Source: an uncultured Bacteroidales bacterium (GTDB lineage Bacteria; Bacteroidota; Bacteroidia; Bacteroidales; Bacteroidaceae). From it: DNA of 64,000 nucleotides. Numbering within the stretch: the stretch's first letter is position 1; the number at the start of each line of letters is the position of its first letter. Below, one piece after another: positions 36,885 through 46,055 of the stretch. Position numbers and translations under genes: made by a program. The DNA is taken from contig CADCIP010000006.1 of assembly GCA_902801485.1 (NCBI GenBank), forward strand, positions 27,662-91,661. Reading direction: 5' to 3'. The notes under the pieces were generated by a model that ran no database searches, was not told where the DNA came from, and saw only the letters and a list, made by a program, of their open reading frames with translations.

Positions 36885-38069
36885 TTATTCCGCCACACCC
36901 AGATAGGATATGTAAAAAGAGTACAACAATGCATAGAATGTCCCTGCCATCCCGAACAGGAATGTCAGCTTTACCAAACGCGGATAGTACCTGTGTTGCC
37001 ATGCCCAAGCCAATACCACACAGGCAGGAATAAAACCGTACATCATGAAACGAATGTAAAGCGTTAGTGTGTTGGCACCCAAATCGAACAGGAAGATGGT
37101 GGAAACAAGCACACAGTAAACTGTTAAACGCGAGAAGAAACGTATCTCAGAAGGAACCTCTTGAACCTCTTGATCTTCCTCATCTTCTTTAACTTCTTTA
37201 ACTTCTCTAACTTCTTGCTTATTAACATTCATTTTATAGGCAATCCAGGCCACAATGTAATAAGGTATATGTCGCAAAATCAAATGAAGCAGATAGGCAA
37301 GGCCAATTTCCCGAGTGTCCTCGTTAAGATATGTTTGCCCGGCAGCAGAGGACGAGTTACGCTCGCTGTAATCAACAGCAGTATCCATAAACTGCATCAA
37401 AAGCAACTGTACCAGCAACAGGACAAAGGGATACATTATCATTACCAACATAAAGGTACGCTTGTTCAGCAAACGGGGAAACAAAGCCAAGACAATCAAC
37501 GTAACACCGAAAAAGGCTGTCTTGTGGAAGAATAACGATAAGGCCAGTAAAGCGGCTCCTAACATTATGGACAACAGGATCTTGCCGTTCAAAGGCTTCA
37601 TCAGGACAGAACCGCCGACATACATCAGCGTATAAGCCAAAACAACACGTCCATATCCGAAGTCTATCAGCCAAAGGGCACAGAAGATGGCAAGAAGCAA
37701 ATCACCGCTTACGCTGACATGCTTAAAAAGCAGGCACAGGAAAAAAAGTGCACCGCCCCAAATAATAGCACGGAAAACCAGATAATTAGGCGATATAACA
37801 GCTATGAGGCTGTACACACTCTCTAACGAAGTATTGAAACCGCTGACATACAGGATGTTGAAGTACATCTCGGCATAATGGAACCAGTCGGTTCCCCAAA
37901 AAGAAAAAAGGCAGAATACCAAAGATACAAGAATCATAAGGTATCTGCGCCAAGGTCTGAAGGTATATGGCTCACTCAACCCCTTTCTGCCCAAAAGGAG
38001 CAAGAAAGCAACCATCAACAAGTTCGAAAAAACCAGTATTGGAAGCGGCTCAAGGTTGGTAAGTTCCAT
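36885..38069 (-). CDS. EpsG/Wzy-like polysaccharide polymerase with a repeat-derived insert
   Basis: A 394-residue polytopic membrane protein with the EpsG-like pattern: FSFWGTDWFHYAEMYFNI after the first helices, SPNYLVFRAIIWGGALFFL, and LIDFGYGRVVLAYTLMYVGG. It would join lipid-linked repeat units in the periplasm. Residues about 284-305 are a low-complexity charged stretch (NVNKQEVREVKEVKEDEEDQ and beyond) coded by 9-base tandem units, in a loop between membrane segments. It is third in the operon after wza and wzz. Confidence 0.8.
   Translation of the reverse strand: MELTNLEPLPILVFSNLLMVAFLLLLGRKGLSEPYTFRPWRRYLMILVSLVFCLFSFWGTDWFHYAEMYFNILYVSGFNTSLESVYSLIAVISPNYLVFRAIIWGGALFFLCLLFKHVSVSGDLLLAIFCALWLIDFGYGRVVLAYTLMYVGGSVLMKPLNGKILLSIMLGAALLALSLFFHKTAFFGVTLIVLALFPRLLNKRTFMLVMIMYPFVLLLVQLLLMQFMDTAVDYSERNSSSAAGQTYLNEDTREIGLAYLLHLILRHIPYYIVAWIAYKMNVNKQEVREVKEVKEDEEDQEVQEVPSEIRFFSRLTVYCVLVSTIFLFDLGANTLTLYIRFMMYGFIPACVVLAWAWQHRYYPRLVKLTFLFGMAGTFYALLYSFYISYLGVAE
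37155..37219. repeat. In-frame 9-base tandem repeats within the wzy-like gene
   Basis: On the coding strand, units such as GAAGTTAGA, GAAGTTAAA, GAAGTTAAA, GAAGATGAG, GAAGATCAA and GAGGTTCAA follow each other and code for a Glu-Val-Lys-rich loop. A 9-base period keeps the frame. Confidence 0.75.
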
Positions 38070-38076
38070 TCAGCAA

Positions 38077-39144
38077 TCAGATAAGTTCTGACAAGATAAG
38101 ACGTCTTAGGTACCACATGGTAGTGCAAAATGTTGCCAAGATAAGCATAAAGGCCACAAATATCATACGCTTGGGCCCCGCAGGCTTGACAGGAACGATG
38201 GGACTCTTGATTACAGTAAAGGCAGGGGTCTGCTCCTGTACCTTAGCCTTGGCATTCTCGAGCTGACCGCTTACAGTCTGGTATTTGGTAAGTTTCAGTG
38301 CCATATCGTTCTCTAATTGGTCACGCTCGGAAATAACCGATTGCAGAATTACGTTCTGGTGCTTATCGCAGTACTTGCTATATCTGGCAATGGCATAATC
38401 ATATTCTATGAGGGCACTATCTCGCAAACCCTGATAATAAACCACATCCTGACGCGCCTTGCTGGTTCTGTAGTTAATAATGAAGTCTTGCAAGTGTGCC
38501 CTTACACTGTCTGCCAATGTCGCACAAACCAGCGCATCCTGGTCTTTGACTATAATCGAGACAACATTATTCTTCTTGTTAACAGAACATGTTACCTTTT
38601 CTGCCATTTCAGACATCAGCGAAAAATCTTTTTTGCTCATCCAAAAAGGATTGATTGCCGTACCCACTTTGACAGAGATTGTGTCTGAACTGCTCTCAAA
38701 AAGTTTCTGCACAAGCCCAAGACACATTCGCAAAGGGTAGGTAAGCGGATTCTTCTTCTGGTGTTTCTTCAGGTAATCGTGATAATTGGCACTAATCTTC
38801 CCGTCTGCCGTCTTCACCTGAATACGGAAAAGAGGTACCAGGAATTCCGGAGACTCAAAGAGTTCGGGATAAAGCAGGGGATAAATGGCATCCGTGTTCT
38901 GCATATTGCTCAAATCGAATCCGAAAGACGCAGCCAGTGATCCGATACCCTCAGCAGGAGAACTGGAGCCATATTCCGGAGCCAGCTTCACCTCAGAAGT
39001 ATAATACCTGGGCTGTGGAAAAATTATCAGACACGAAAGAACAAAAGTGACGGCCAGAATCTTTATGAACGACTTCTTCTTTGCCTTCAGTATCTGTACC
39101 GCCTGATTCAGTACATCTATATCTGCATTATTATTCTTGCTCAT
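38077..39144 (-). CDS. Wzz-type chain-length determinant / co-polymerase
   Basis: A 355-residue inner-membrane protein with two membrane segments, at about residues 27-44 and 327-347. Before the second is the Pro-rich motif VIKSPIVPVKPAGPKR typical of Wzz proteins. The periplasmic part between them is helical with coiled-coil character (SVISERDQLENDMALKL). No tyrosine-kinase domain is fused. It regulates polymer length together with the Wzy-like polymerase whose gene follows after 7 bases. Confidence 0.9.
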   Translation of the reverse strand: MSKNNNADIDVLNQAVQILKAKKKSFIKILAVTFVLSCLIIFPQPRYYTSEVKLAPEYGSSSPAEGIGSLAASFGFDLSNMQNTDAIYPLLYPELFESPEFLVPLFRIQVKTADGKISANYHDYLKKHQKKNPLTYPLRMCLGLVQKLFESSSDTISVKVGTAINPFWMSKKDFSLMSEMAEKVTCSVNKKNNVVSIIVKDQDALVCATLADSVRAHLQDFIINYRTSKARQDVVYYQGLRDSALIEYDYAIARYSKYCDKHQNVILQSVISERDQLENDMALKLTKYQTVSGQLENAKAKVQEQTPAFTVIKSPIVPVKPAGPKRMIFVAFMLILATFCTTMWYLRRLILSELI

Positions 39145-39159
39145 TCTTCTGTCGTTTTA

Positions 39160-41727
39160 CTATTTCTTGATTAAGCTGATAATGGCAATGATTACGCTGG
39201 ACAAGGATGCTGCACCCGAGGTGAGGGCAACAATCTCGGCAGAACTCATCTTCTTACCTTGTTTCTTGGTAGGCACAACAATCTCGCAACCAGGCTCTAT
39301 ACTCTTTGTGCCCGCTTTGTTAATCTTTTGTACTGCACCATTCATGTAAATGGCATAGACACCGTTCTTCTTGGCTCTATTGCCATATCCGCCGGCACGT
39401 TTGATATAATAGCTCAGGCGCTCTCCCTTTTTGTAATTCATACTGATGGGATAACTAACTTCACCACTTACCTTGACGGTATTACTGAACTGGGGTATCG
39501 TCACCTGATCGCCCTCACGCAACACAATATCATCGGGACAACCGGGACTTGCCATTGCCTTTTCCAGATTCACCGCTACAGGATAGGTTGTTCCCAAATC
39601 CATTTTCATCTGCAACAGGGTATCTGCATTCGCTTTATTAAACTCCTTATCGCTCGAAAGAGACTCTTCGTACAACTGAATCTGTGCAGCTCGCAGAGAA
39701 CTTTCGCGCTGTAAGCGCTCATCGGGTGTCATAACACGATTCAAACGGGCTCCCTTTGTATAAGCCAAAGAGGTCACGCCCCCTGCGGCCTTTACCAAGT
39801 CGCTCAGTCGGAAATTCTTGCTGGTCATGGAATACGAACCTTCGAAATTCACGCAACCTGTAATAGATACATTTTTCTGCTCGCTGTAAGAAGGACTCCG
39901 GCGTACAACCACTTCATCGTAAGGAAGCAGTTTAAAACCACCCTCGTTAACACGGAATCCGTCTTCAATGGCAAAACTGAACGACTCTGCCATTTGTCCG
40001 GTATTCTCGGTTGAGTTGATATCGTTGATACGGCGGAATACATCCACTTTAGCCATTGAAGCTGCTTCTGTCAAGCCACCTGCCTGTAGGATAAGGTCCT
40101 CGACGGTAGTATTCTCGGCGTACTGATAAGTACCAGGATAGATAACCTCACCACTTATCTTAAGTACCTGCTCTCCTTTCATGTCTATTTTGCTGGGAAC
40201 AAAAAGCACATCGCCCTTCCTCAAAGGAATATCTGCAACGGTGCCGTCCAGGATGCCATCGATATCCACGGAAAGCATCTCCAGTGTAAGATCGTCCTTT
40301 TCCCTATGCATTACAGCATGGTTACGGAAAGCATCTTCCCGTAAGCCCTCTGCGACCTGTAACAAACCTCGGACGGTCTGTATCTCGCCTCCCAACTGAT
40401 ACTGCCCTGCATGCTTGACAGCTCCTCGAACCTCTACCATATTATTGTATCGGGCAATAACACTATCTACGAATAAAGAGTCACCATCCATCACATTAAA
40501 ATTGCCCATCTGGAACTCGTCGATGGTGTACATACTATATTCCTGACCTGATTTTCGACTTAACCGTACATTCTTGGTGTAAGCATCACCAGAGAGACCT
40601 CCGGCATAACTGAGAAGTTGCTTCACGGTCTCGGTCCTTTTCATCTCATAGAACATTGGGCGTTTAACCTTACCCCTTACATCCACAAGGCATTCGTAAG
40701 GTCCGACCTGAACAATATCGTTGTCCTGCAAACGGATGTCGCCGTTTTGATTTCCGTTCAAGAGATAGTCATAGACATCAATGGTAGCAATTTGTCGGCC
40801 AGACCTGTAAACCTTGATGTCGCGCAAGGTACCGACATCATTGATACCTCCGGCTGCATACAAAGCATTAAAGGCACTGCTCAGGCTGCTCAAGGTATAG
40901 GTTCCGGGCATCACCACATCGCCTACCACCTGAACCTGAATGCTACGGGTATCACCCACTGATAGGCTAAAACTGCAATCGGAGTAGTATTTGCTTAAAC
41001 GGCTCTTTACCGTCTGAGTTGCCTGCTTTACTGTCTGACCCGCCAGTTTAATAGGTCCTACGCCATCGACAACCACAACTCCGTCGGGCGATATGGTTCC
41101 CTCGAAAGTCTGCTGGCTGGCACCCCAAACATCAATAACCACCAAATCTCCTGCACCCAGACAGTAGTTGGCAGGCGTTGCCATATTCTGGTTAGGCTCG
41201 AAGGTGAGAAGCTTGTTGTTGAAAATGTTTCTACCGAATACTTGATTCTCATCACGGAAATAATTCTGATAATATATCAGGGAATCTATGTCCATGAACT
41301 CTATCTCGTCGTTCAGGTCATTCTGCCGATCAGTTCTCGTCTTCAGCTTTTCCTCCATTTCCTCGCGCTGAGAACGAATCATAAAGCCATTCTTCTGGTT
41401 CTGTTTCTCCAAAGCTTTTTCCTTGTTGGTACGCATTCTGTTGGCCGTATTGTTTGGAGTCGCACTCTGTTCCTGCAAATCCACAGCTCCCAACTGGGTC
41501 TTCTGGGCTTCGTACTTCTTACGAATCCTTCTTAGCTGTTCAGCCGTTACACCTTTCTGGAAAAGTTTGGTTACAATAGTCTTTTGGTCGGAACCTTTCT
41601 GCTGCTCTTGCTGTACAAACTGAATAACCTGGTTGTCTGTCATTGCCTGAGCGTAACCCTCAACAGAAACAGCCAACAGTATAACCACAAAAAGAATCTT
41701 GGAGAACATTCCATATTTTGATGCCAT
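39160..41727 (-). CDS. Wza-type polysaccharide export protein with multiple SLBB domains
   Basis: An 855-residue exported protein (signal peptide to about residue 27). After a helical, Gln-rich N-terminal region, the Poly_export domain starts near residue 185 (YCLGAGDLVVIDVWGASQ, then GTISPDGVVVVDGVGPIKLAG). It is followed by about six SLBB repeats, each starting with a VxGxVxxPGxY-type motif (VVGDVVMPGTYTL, VRGAVKHAGQYQL, ISGEVIYPGTYQY, ITGCVNFEGSYSM, VSGEVSYPISMNY). A C-terminal hydrophobic helix (ASLSSVIIAIISLIKK) ends it. It would form the outer-membrane channel for the polymer. It is much longer than enterobacterial Wza (about 380) but normal for Bacteroidota. First gene of the operon. 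Confidence 0.93.
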   Translation of the reverse strand: MASKYGMFSKILFVVILLAVSVEGYAQAMTDNQVIQFVQQEQQKGSDQKTIVTKLFQKGVTAEQLRRIRKKYEAQKTQLGAVDLQEQSATPNNTANRMRTNKEKALEKQNQKNGFMIRSQREEMEEKLKTRTDRQNDLNDEIEFMDIDSLIYYQNYFRDENQVFGRNIFNNKLLTFEPNQNMATPANYCLGAGDLVVIDVWGASQQTFEGTISPDGVVVVDGVGPIKLAGQTVKQATQTVKSRLSKYYSDCSFSLSVGDTRSIQVQVVGDVVMPGTYTLSSLSSAFNALYAAGGINDVGTLRDIKVYRSGRQIATIDVYDYLLNGNQNGDIRLQDNDIVQVGPYECLVDVRGKVKRPMFYEMKRTETVKQLLSYAGGLSGDAYTKNVRLSRKSGQEYSMYTIDEFQMGNFNVMDGDSLFVDSVIARYNNMVEVRGAVKHAGQYQLGGEIQTVRGLLQVAEGLREDAFRNHAVMHREKDDLTLEMLSVDIDGILDGTVADIPLRKGDVLFVPSKIDMKGEQVLKISGEVIYPGTYQYAENTTVEDLILQAGGLTEAASMAKVDVFRRINDINSTENTGQMAESFSFAIEDGFRVNEGGFKLLPYDEVVVRRSPSYSEQKNVSITGCVNFEGSYSMTSKNFRLSDLVKAAGGVTSLAYTKGARLNRVMTPDERLQRESSLRAAQIQLYEESLSSDKEFNKANADTLLQMKMDLGTTYPVAVNLEKAMASPGCPDDIVLREGDQVTIPQFSNTVKVSGEVSYPISMNYKKGERLSYYIKRAGGYGNRAKKNGVYAIYMNGAVQKINKAGTKSIEPGCEIVVPTKKQGKKMSSAEIVALTSGAASLSSVIIAIISLIKK

Positions 41728-41835
41728 AGCCTAAACTTTATTATTTTTTAATTTAAAAACTGCACATTACGTTAAATTATTGCAAAATAACATACTTTTT
41801 TTCTCAATCCCAACAAAAAACGGAATAATTTTATC

Positions 41836-41843
41836 TACTTTTG
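41836..41843 (+). promoter_or_regulatory. -7 element of the tmRNA gene
   Basis: TACTTTTG matches TAnnTTTG and lies 24 bases before the mature tmRNA 5' end. A clear -33 element was not found. Confidence 0.55.
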
Positions 41844-41867
41844 CAAACTGTTAAGCATTAGCACACC

Positions 41868-42265
41868 GGGGCTGACTGGATTTGACAGCAGGATGAGGTG
41901 TTGTGTAAGCACGCAGAGAGTTGGTGACCGCTCTCTATAATCAATGATTACCAAGAATTATCTGGCGAAAGAAACTACGCTCTCGCTGCCTAATCGAAGT
42001 ACAGTAGATTTCTGGCTTTATCTCGGCACCAGGTGCTGAGACGAGATGTCACTCTGGAGCTGTTGCTCCGAAGCATCCAGACAAAGTGGCACAGCTAAAT
42101 CGGGGATAGCTCATAATGGCCTCGCATTATGGGTGAGACTTAGAGGATAAGGTGCAGATTGGTGGCCCAGGTCTTGTCTGTACTCGAAAAATGAAGGCTG
42201 GGATAAGCGTGTAGAAAGCACAGGACGTCCCTGTTTGGACGAGGGTTCAATCCCCTCCAGCTCCA
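41868..42265 (+). ncRNA. ssrA: Transfer-messenger RNA
   Basis: The 5' GGGGCTG (41868-41874) pairs with 3' CAGCTCC (42258-42264) to form the acceptor stem. A T-loop GGTTCAATCCC precedes the 3' end, and GACTGGATTTGACAGC is the conserved 5' D-loop region. The tag frame GGC GAA AGA AAC TAC GCT CTC GCT GCC TAA (41964-41993) gives GERNYALAA, close to the Bacteroidota form GENNYALAA. CCA is not encoded and must be added. It rescues stalled ribosomes with SmpB. Confidence 0.95.
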
Positions 42266-42302
42266 CTCATTTCGAGAATAGGGAAAAGCAACTAAGAACA
42301 AT

Positions 42303-43073
42303 ATGAAGTTGTATGCCAAGGTAATTGCCATTTTAGCGTTGCCACTGATATTTGTGGTTGCTTATGCATTATGCCCTATTCAGATTCCTCCACCAGGATG
42401 GAAACTCAGCAAATTAGACTTAAAAGCCTCCCCCAACCCCTCCAAAGGAGAGGTGAGAGACTCTGTAGCATCTTGTACAATCACCCCTCCTTTGGAGGGG
42501 ATGGGGGAGGCTTTTCCTGACACAGCAGTCCAACGAATTCTATTCATAGGAGATTCGATGGCAGAAGGACTGGTGCGCAGAATGGCTGACTATGCACAGG
42601 AGAACGGGCACAACCTTTCACGTATCATTTGGTACAACTCCACCACCATATTATGGGCGTCCTCTGATACACTTCAGTATTTTATTCAGAAATACCAGCC
42701 CACCTATTTTATGGTCTGTATCGGAGGAAATGAGCAATTCCTGAAAGACCCCTCCGATAGAGAAGAATACATACACAAGATTATTGGTACTTTCGGGAAC
42801 ACACCATACATCTGGATTGGTGTTCCGTCATGGAAAGAAGACACGGGACTTAACAACCTGATACAGAAATGTGTGGGAGAAAACAGATATTTCGACAGCC
42901 GAAGACTTGCACTCAAGCGTGGCTCTGATCGCATCCATCCTACTTTTGGCGCCGCCAGTTTATGGATGGACAGTATTGCCGTATGGATGAAAGACAGATA
43001 CTCCATCCGGATGCAGAAGCCACGTAAGAAGGCTACACATAAGTACCCTCTGCATCTGCTGCAACCGGCGTGA
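42303..43073 (+). CDS. SGNH-hydrolase-like membrane-anchored protein
   Basis: A 256-residue protein with an N-terminal membrane anchor or signal (AKVIAILALPLIFVVAYALCP). The SGNH block I is ILFIGDSMAEGL near residue 79, block III is MVCIGGNEQF, and a late RIHPT carries the catalytic His. Residues about 41-71 are coded by an inverted pair of GC-rich palindromes (42422-42515) that reads through in frame. The next gene is an MBOAT acyltransferase, and such pairs (as in alginate AlgI/AlgJ) O-acylate exported polysaccharides. It follows the tmRNA by about 37 bases. Confidence 0.82.
   Translation: MKLYAKVIAILALPLIFVVAYALCPIQIPPPGWKLSKLDLKASPNPSKGEVRDSVASCTITPPLEGMGEAFPDTAVQRILFIGDSMAEGLVRRMADYAQENGHNLSRIIWYNSTTILWASSDTLQYFIQKYQPTYFMVCIGGNEQFLKDPSDREEYIHKIIGTFGNTPYIWIGVPSWKEDTGLNNLIQKCVGENRYFDSRRLALKRGSDRIHPTFGAASLWMDSIAVWMKDRYSIRMQKPRKKATHKYPLHLLQPA
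42422..42515. repeat. Inverted pair of GC-rich palindromes inside the SGNH gene
   Basis: Left arm 42422-42450 (AAAAGCCTCCCCCAACCCCT and on) and right arm 42487-42515 are 29 bases each and inverse to one another at 28 of 29 positions, with 36 bases between. Each arm also contains its own CCTCC/GGAGG palindrome. The insertion keeps the reading frame open. Confidence 0.85.
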
Positions 43074-43106
43074 TTAGTGGTTAGAGGTTAAAGGTTAGAG
43101 AATTAA
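43072..43106. repeat. Degenerate heptamer array before the MBOAT gene
   Basis: Units GATTAGT, GGTTAGA, GGTTAAA, GGTTAGA and GAATTAA, directly after the SGNH stop codon. A short GTTGAC repeat follows before the next ATG. Confidence 0.65.
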
Positions 43107-43139
43107 AATAGTTGACGTTGACGTAAAAGTAAAGAAGAC

Positions 43140-44549
43140 ATGATATTTACAAGCATTCAGTTCTGGGCATTCTTTATCATCTTTCTGATGATATTTGCCG
43201 TGCTGCGCCGTTCCACACGGACAGGAATGATGCTTTATGTAACCATCGTAAGTCTGGGACTATTCTACTATACCAACGGATGGCTCGTGCAGTTGCTACC
43301 GCTGACGGCACTCATATCGTGGTCGCTGACTAAAATCATGAATCAGTACACAGGCACAAAGCGGAAAGCCTTCCTTATAGGTATTATCCTATTGGACTTG
43401 GCTCCCTTGACTTACTTCAAGTATGCTAACTTTGCTATTTCCAGCCTGAGCCACCTCATAACCGGAAACTTTCCGATTGTGGATATCGCACTACCCGTTG
43501 GCTTGTCGTTCTATACCTTCCAAGCTATCAGCTACTCGGTGGATAACTACAAGAACAAGTTTGTGTTGGATGTGGACTTGTTGGAATACATCTTCTATCT
43601 GTCTTTTTTCCCTCTTCTTTTTGCCGGTCCTATCACACGGGCAGAAACATTCTTCCCACAGGTTCGTCGTCAATATGCCGTGAGCGAACGTCTTATGTAT
43701 TCCGGACTTTGGCTTATCATCATGGGGATTCTCAAAAAGGCTGTTGTGGCTGATTATATCGCACAATACAACAACTGGATTTTCAACTCTCCCCTCACCT
43801 ATTCTGGTTTCGAAAACCTGATGGGGCTTTTAGGATTCTCTATGCAGATATACCTTGATTTCTCGGGATATACCGACATCAGCATAGGTTTGGCGGCCTT
43901 GATGGGCATCCGGTTGCGAGAAAATTTCCGTTTCCCCTACCAGAGCCTGAATGTTACGGAGTTTTGGCGCAGATGGCACATTTCCCTTTCCACTTGGTTC
44001 AAAGATTATGTATATATCCCTCTAGGAGGGAACAAACAGGGGAAATTACGCACAGCTATTCATTGCCTCATTACTTTTCTTCTGGTAGGCATTTGGCACG
44101 GAAGCAGCATTATGTTTGCCCTATGGGGACTACTGCACGGATCGGCACTGATACTCCACAAAAGCCTGCAACATTTTCTTCGGAAAATTCCAGATACCTG
44201 GCTCACCAAAACATTCTGCATTCTCATCACGGGAATCTTTATTATATGCAGCTGGGCGATATTCCGTTCACCAGACATTGACACAGTTGCTGCCATCTTT
44301 AAGCAAATATTTACTAATTTCCAGCCAAAGAGCATTCCGGTATTCTGGTCGATGCGTTCCACATGGCTAGTGATGATGGCCATCTGCGGACTGATGTTCT
44401 TTATTAAGGAAAGACATTATAACAGAATGATGATAAAATTCATTTATTCCCCTTGGCTTATGAAACTGCTGGCATTTGCCTGTACCGTCCAACTGGTCAT
44501 AGAGTTTAACACCAGCAATATCACGCCGTTCCTTTACTACAACTTTTAA
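43140..44549 (+). CDS. MBOAT O-acyltransferase (AlgI/DltB-like)
   Basis: A 469-residue polytopic membrane protein. Signature blocks are LPVGLSFYTFQAISYSVDNYK (split in the family as SF-TFQ-SY-DVY), FFPLLFAGPITRAETFFPQ, FWRRWHISLSTWFKDYVYIPLGG and the catalytic His320 in LVGIWHGSS. It passes acyl groups, commonly acetyl, across the membrane to a periplasmic partner, here probably the SGNH protein encoded upstream. Likely target: the polysaccharide made by the neighbouring operons. Confidence 0.92.
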   Translation: MIFTSIQFWAFFIIFLMIFAVLRRSTRTGMMLYVTIVSLGLFYYTNGWLVQLLPLTALISWSLTKIMNQYTGTKRKAFLIGIILLDLAPLTYFKYANFAISSLSHLITGNFPIVDIALPVGLSFYTFQAISYSVDNYKNKFVLDVDLLEYIFYLSFFPLLFAGPITRAETFFPQVRRQYAVSERLMYSGLWLIIMGILKKAVVADYIAQYNNWIFNSPLTYSGFENLMGLLGFSMQIYLDFSGYTDISIGLAALMGIRLRENFRFPYQSLNVTEFWRRWHISLSTWFKDYVYIPLGGNKQGKLRTAIHCLITFLLVGIWHGSSIMFALWGLLHGSALILHKSLQHFLRKIPDTWLTKTFCILITGIFIICSWAIFRSPDIDTVAAIFKQIFTNFQPKSIPVFWSMRSTWLVMMAICGLMFFIKERHYNRMMIKFIYSPWLMKLLAFACTVQLVIEFNTSNITPFLYYNF

Positions 44550-44584
44550 AATGAAAAGCGAAGAATAAGAGTTACCAACAGCAG

Positions 44585-44675
44585 ACGGTAAACGGTAAAC
44601 AGTAAACGGTAAACAGTAAACAGCAAACGGTAAACAGCAAACGGTAAACAGTAAACAGTAAACAGTAAACAGTAA
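44585..44675. repeat. Heptamer tandem array (13 units) before the AICAR formyltransferase gene
   Basis: Thirteen consecutive units, mostly ACGGTAA and ACAGTAA with two ACAGCAA, fill 91 bases and end 17 bases before the ATG at 44693. Confidence 0.9.
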
Positions 44676-44692
44676 ACTAAAAATATACAAGA

Positions 44693-45873
44693 ATGAAAGA
44701 ATTACAACTTAAGTACGGATGCAATCCTAACCAGAAACCCTCTAGAATCTATATGGAGGGAGGCGAACTCCCCATCGAAGTATTAAACGGTCGGCCCGGC
44801 TACATCAATTTCCTTGATGCCCTGAACGCATGGCAGTTGGTAAAGGAGCTCAAAGCAGCTACCGGCCTGCCCGCAGCAGCCAGTTTCAAGCATGTAAGTC
44901 CTGCCGGAGCCGCTGTCGGTCTTCCTCTTTCCGACACATTGCGTCATATCTACTTCGTTCCAGAAAGCATTGGCGAACTGAGTGCTCAGGCATGTGCTTA
45001 CGCCAGAGCTCGTGGAGCTGACCGTATGAGCAGCTATGGCGATTTTATCGCCCTCTCTGACTGCTGCGACAAAGCAACAGCTCTCCTTATCAAGCCAGAG
45101 GTTAGCGATGGAATTATAGCTCCTGAGTTTACCGAGGAAGCGCTGCAGATTCTGCGCGAGAAGCGTAAAGGCACCTACAATGTTATAAAAATAGACCCGA
45201 CATATAAGCCTGAACCTATCGAGCGCAAGCAGGTTTTCGGAATTACCTTTGAACAAGGACGCAACGAGGTAAAGTTAGACGACCCTGCTCTCTTTGAGAA
45301 TGTTCCCACCCAAAACAAGAACTTCCCAGCAGATGCTAAACGCGACCTTATCATTGCCCTCATCACCCTAAAGTACACACAAAGCAACAGCGTTTGCTAC
45401 GTAAAGGACGGTCAGGCCATTGGTATCGGAGCCGGTCAGCAAAGTCGTATTCACTGTACACGACTGGCAGGAAACAAGGCCGACATCTGGTGGTTACGTC
45501 AGAACCCCAAGGTAATGGATCTTCCCTTCTTGCCCAACATCCGCCGTGCCGACCGCGACAACACCATTGACATCTACATAAGCGATGACTATATGGATGT
45601 ACTGGCCGACGGAGAATGGCAGAAGTTCTTCACGGAGAAGCCCGAGCCACTCACCCGAGAGGAGAAAAAGGAATGGATTGCACAGAATACAAACGTATGC
45701 CTTGGAAGCGATGCGTTCTTCCCTTTCGGTGACAATGTAGAACGTGCCCATAAAAGCGGTGTTCAGTACATTGCACAGGCTGGAGGCAGTGTTCGCGATG
45801 ACCATGTCATTGATACTTGCGACAAATACGGCATTGCCATGACCTTCACCGGTGTCCGTCTGTTCCACCATTA

Positions 45874-45874
<1 letters not shown>
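44693..45874 (+). CDS. Standalone AICAR formyltransferase (PurH-type transformylase domain only)
   Basis: A 393-residue cytoplasmic enzyme of purine synthesis that formylates AICAR to FAICAR. It matches the transformylase half of PurH: LKYGCNPNQKPSRIY, ASFKHVSPAGAAVG (the catalytic Lys-His), ARARGADRMSSYGDFIALS, KYTQSNSVCYVKDGQAIGIGAGQQSRIHCTRLAG (read in pieces) and DAFFPFGDNVERAHKSGVQYIAQAGGS. The IMP cyclohydrolase domain is absent, so FAICAR must be closed by another protein. Enzymes of this form are known in Bacteroidota and clostridia. The leader is the 13-unit heptamer array. Confidence 0.9.
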
Positions 45875-45949
<75 letters not shown>

Positions 45950-46055
45950 ACGAAAGCGAAAGACGAAAACGGGAACGAAAACGAAAACAACCAACTTGTA
46001 AACTCATCAACTTGTCAACTTGTCAACTAAAAAATCAACTATCAACTAAAAAAGA
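45950..46055. repeat. Further low-complexity repeats (CGAAA-type, CAACTTGT-type)
   Basis: After the heptamers come A-rich CGAAAAC/CGAAAG units, then CAACTTGT-type units with 8-base period and TCAACTA units with 7-base period. There is no gene here. Confidence 0.6.

Noticed and set aside
37161-37535. Plus-strand frame with Asn/Phe-rich repeats opposite the wzy gene
   Set aside because: It is the reverse reading of the 9-base repeats and of the membrane protein; no independent coding signal.
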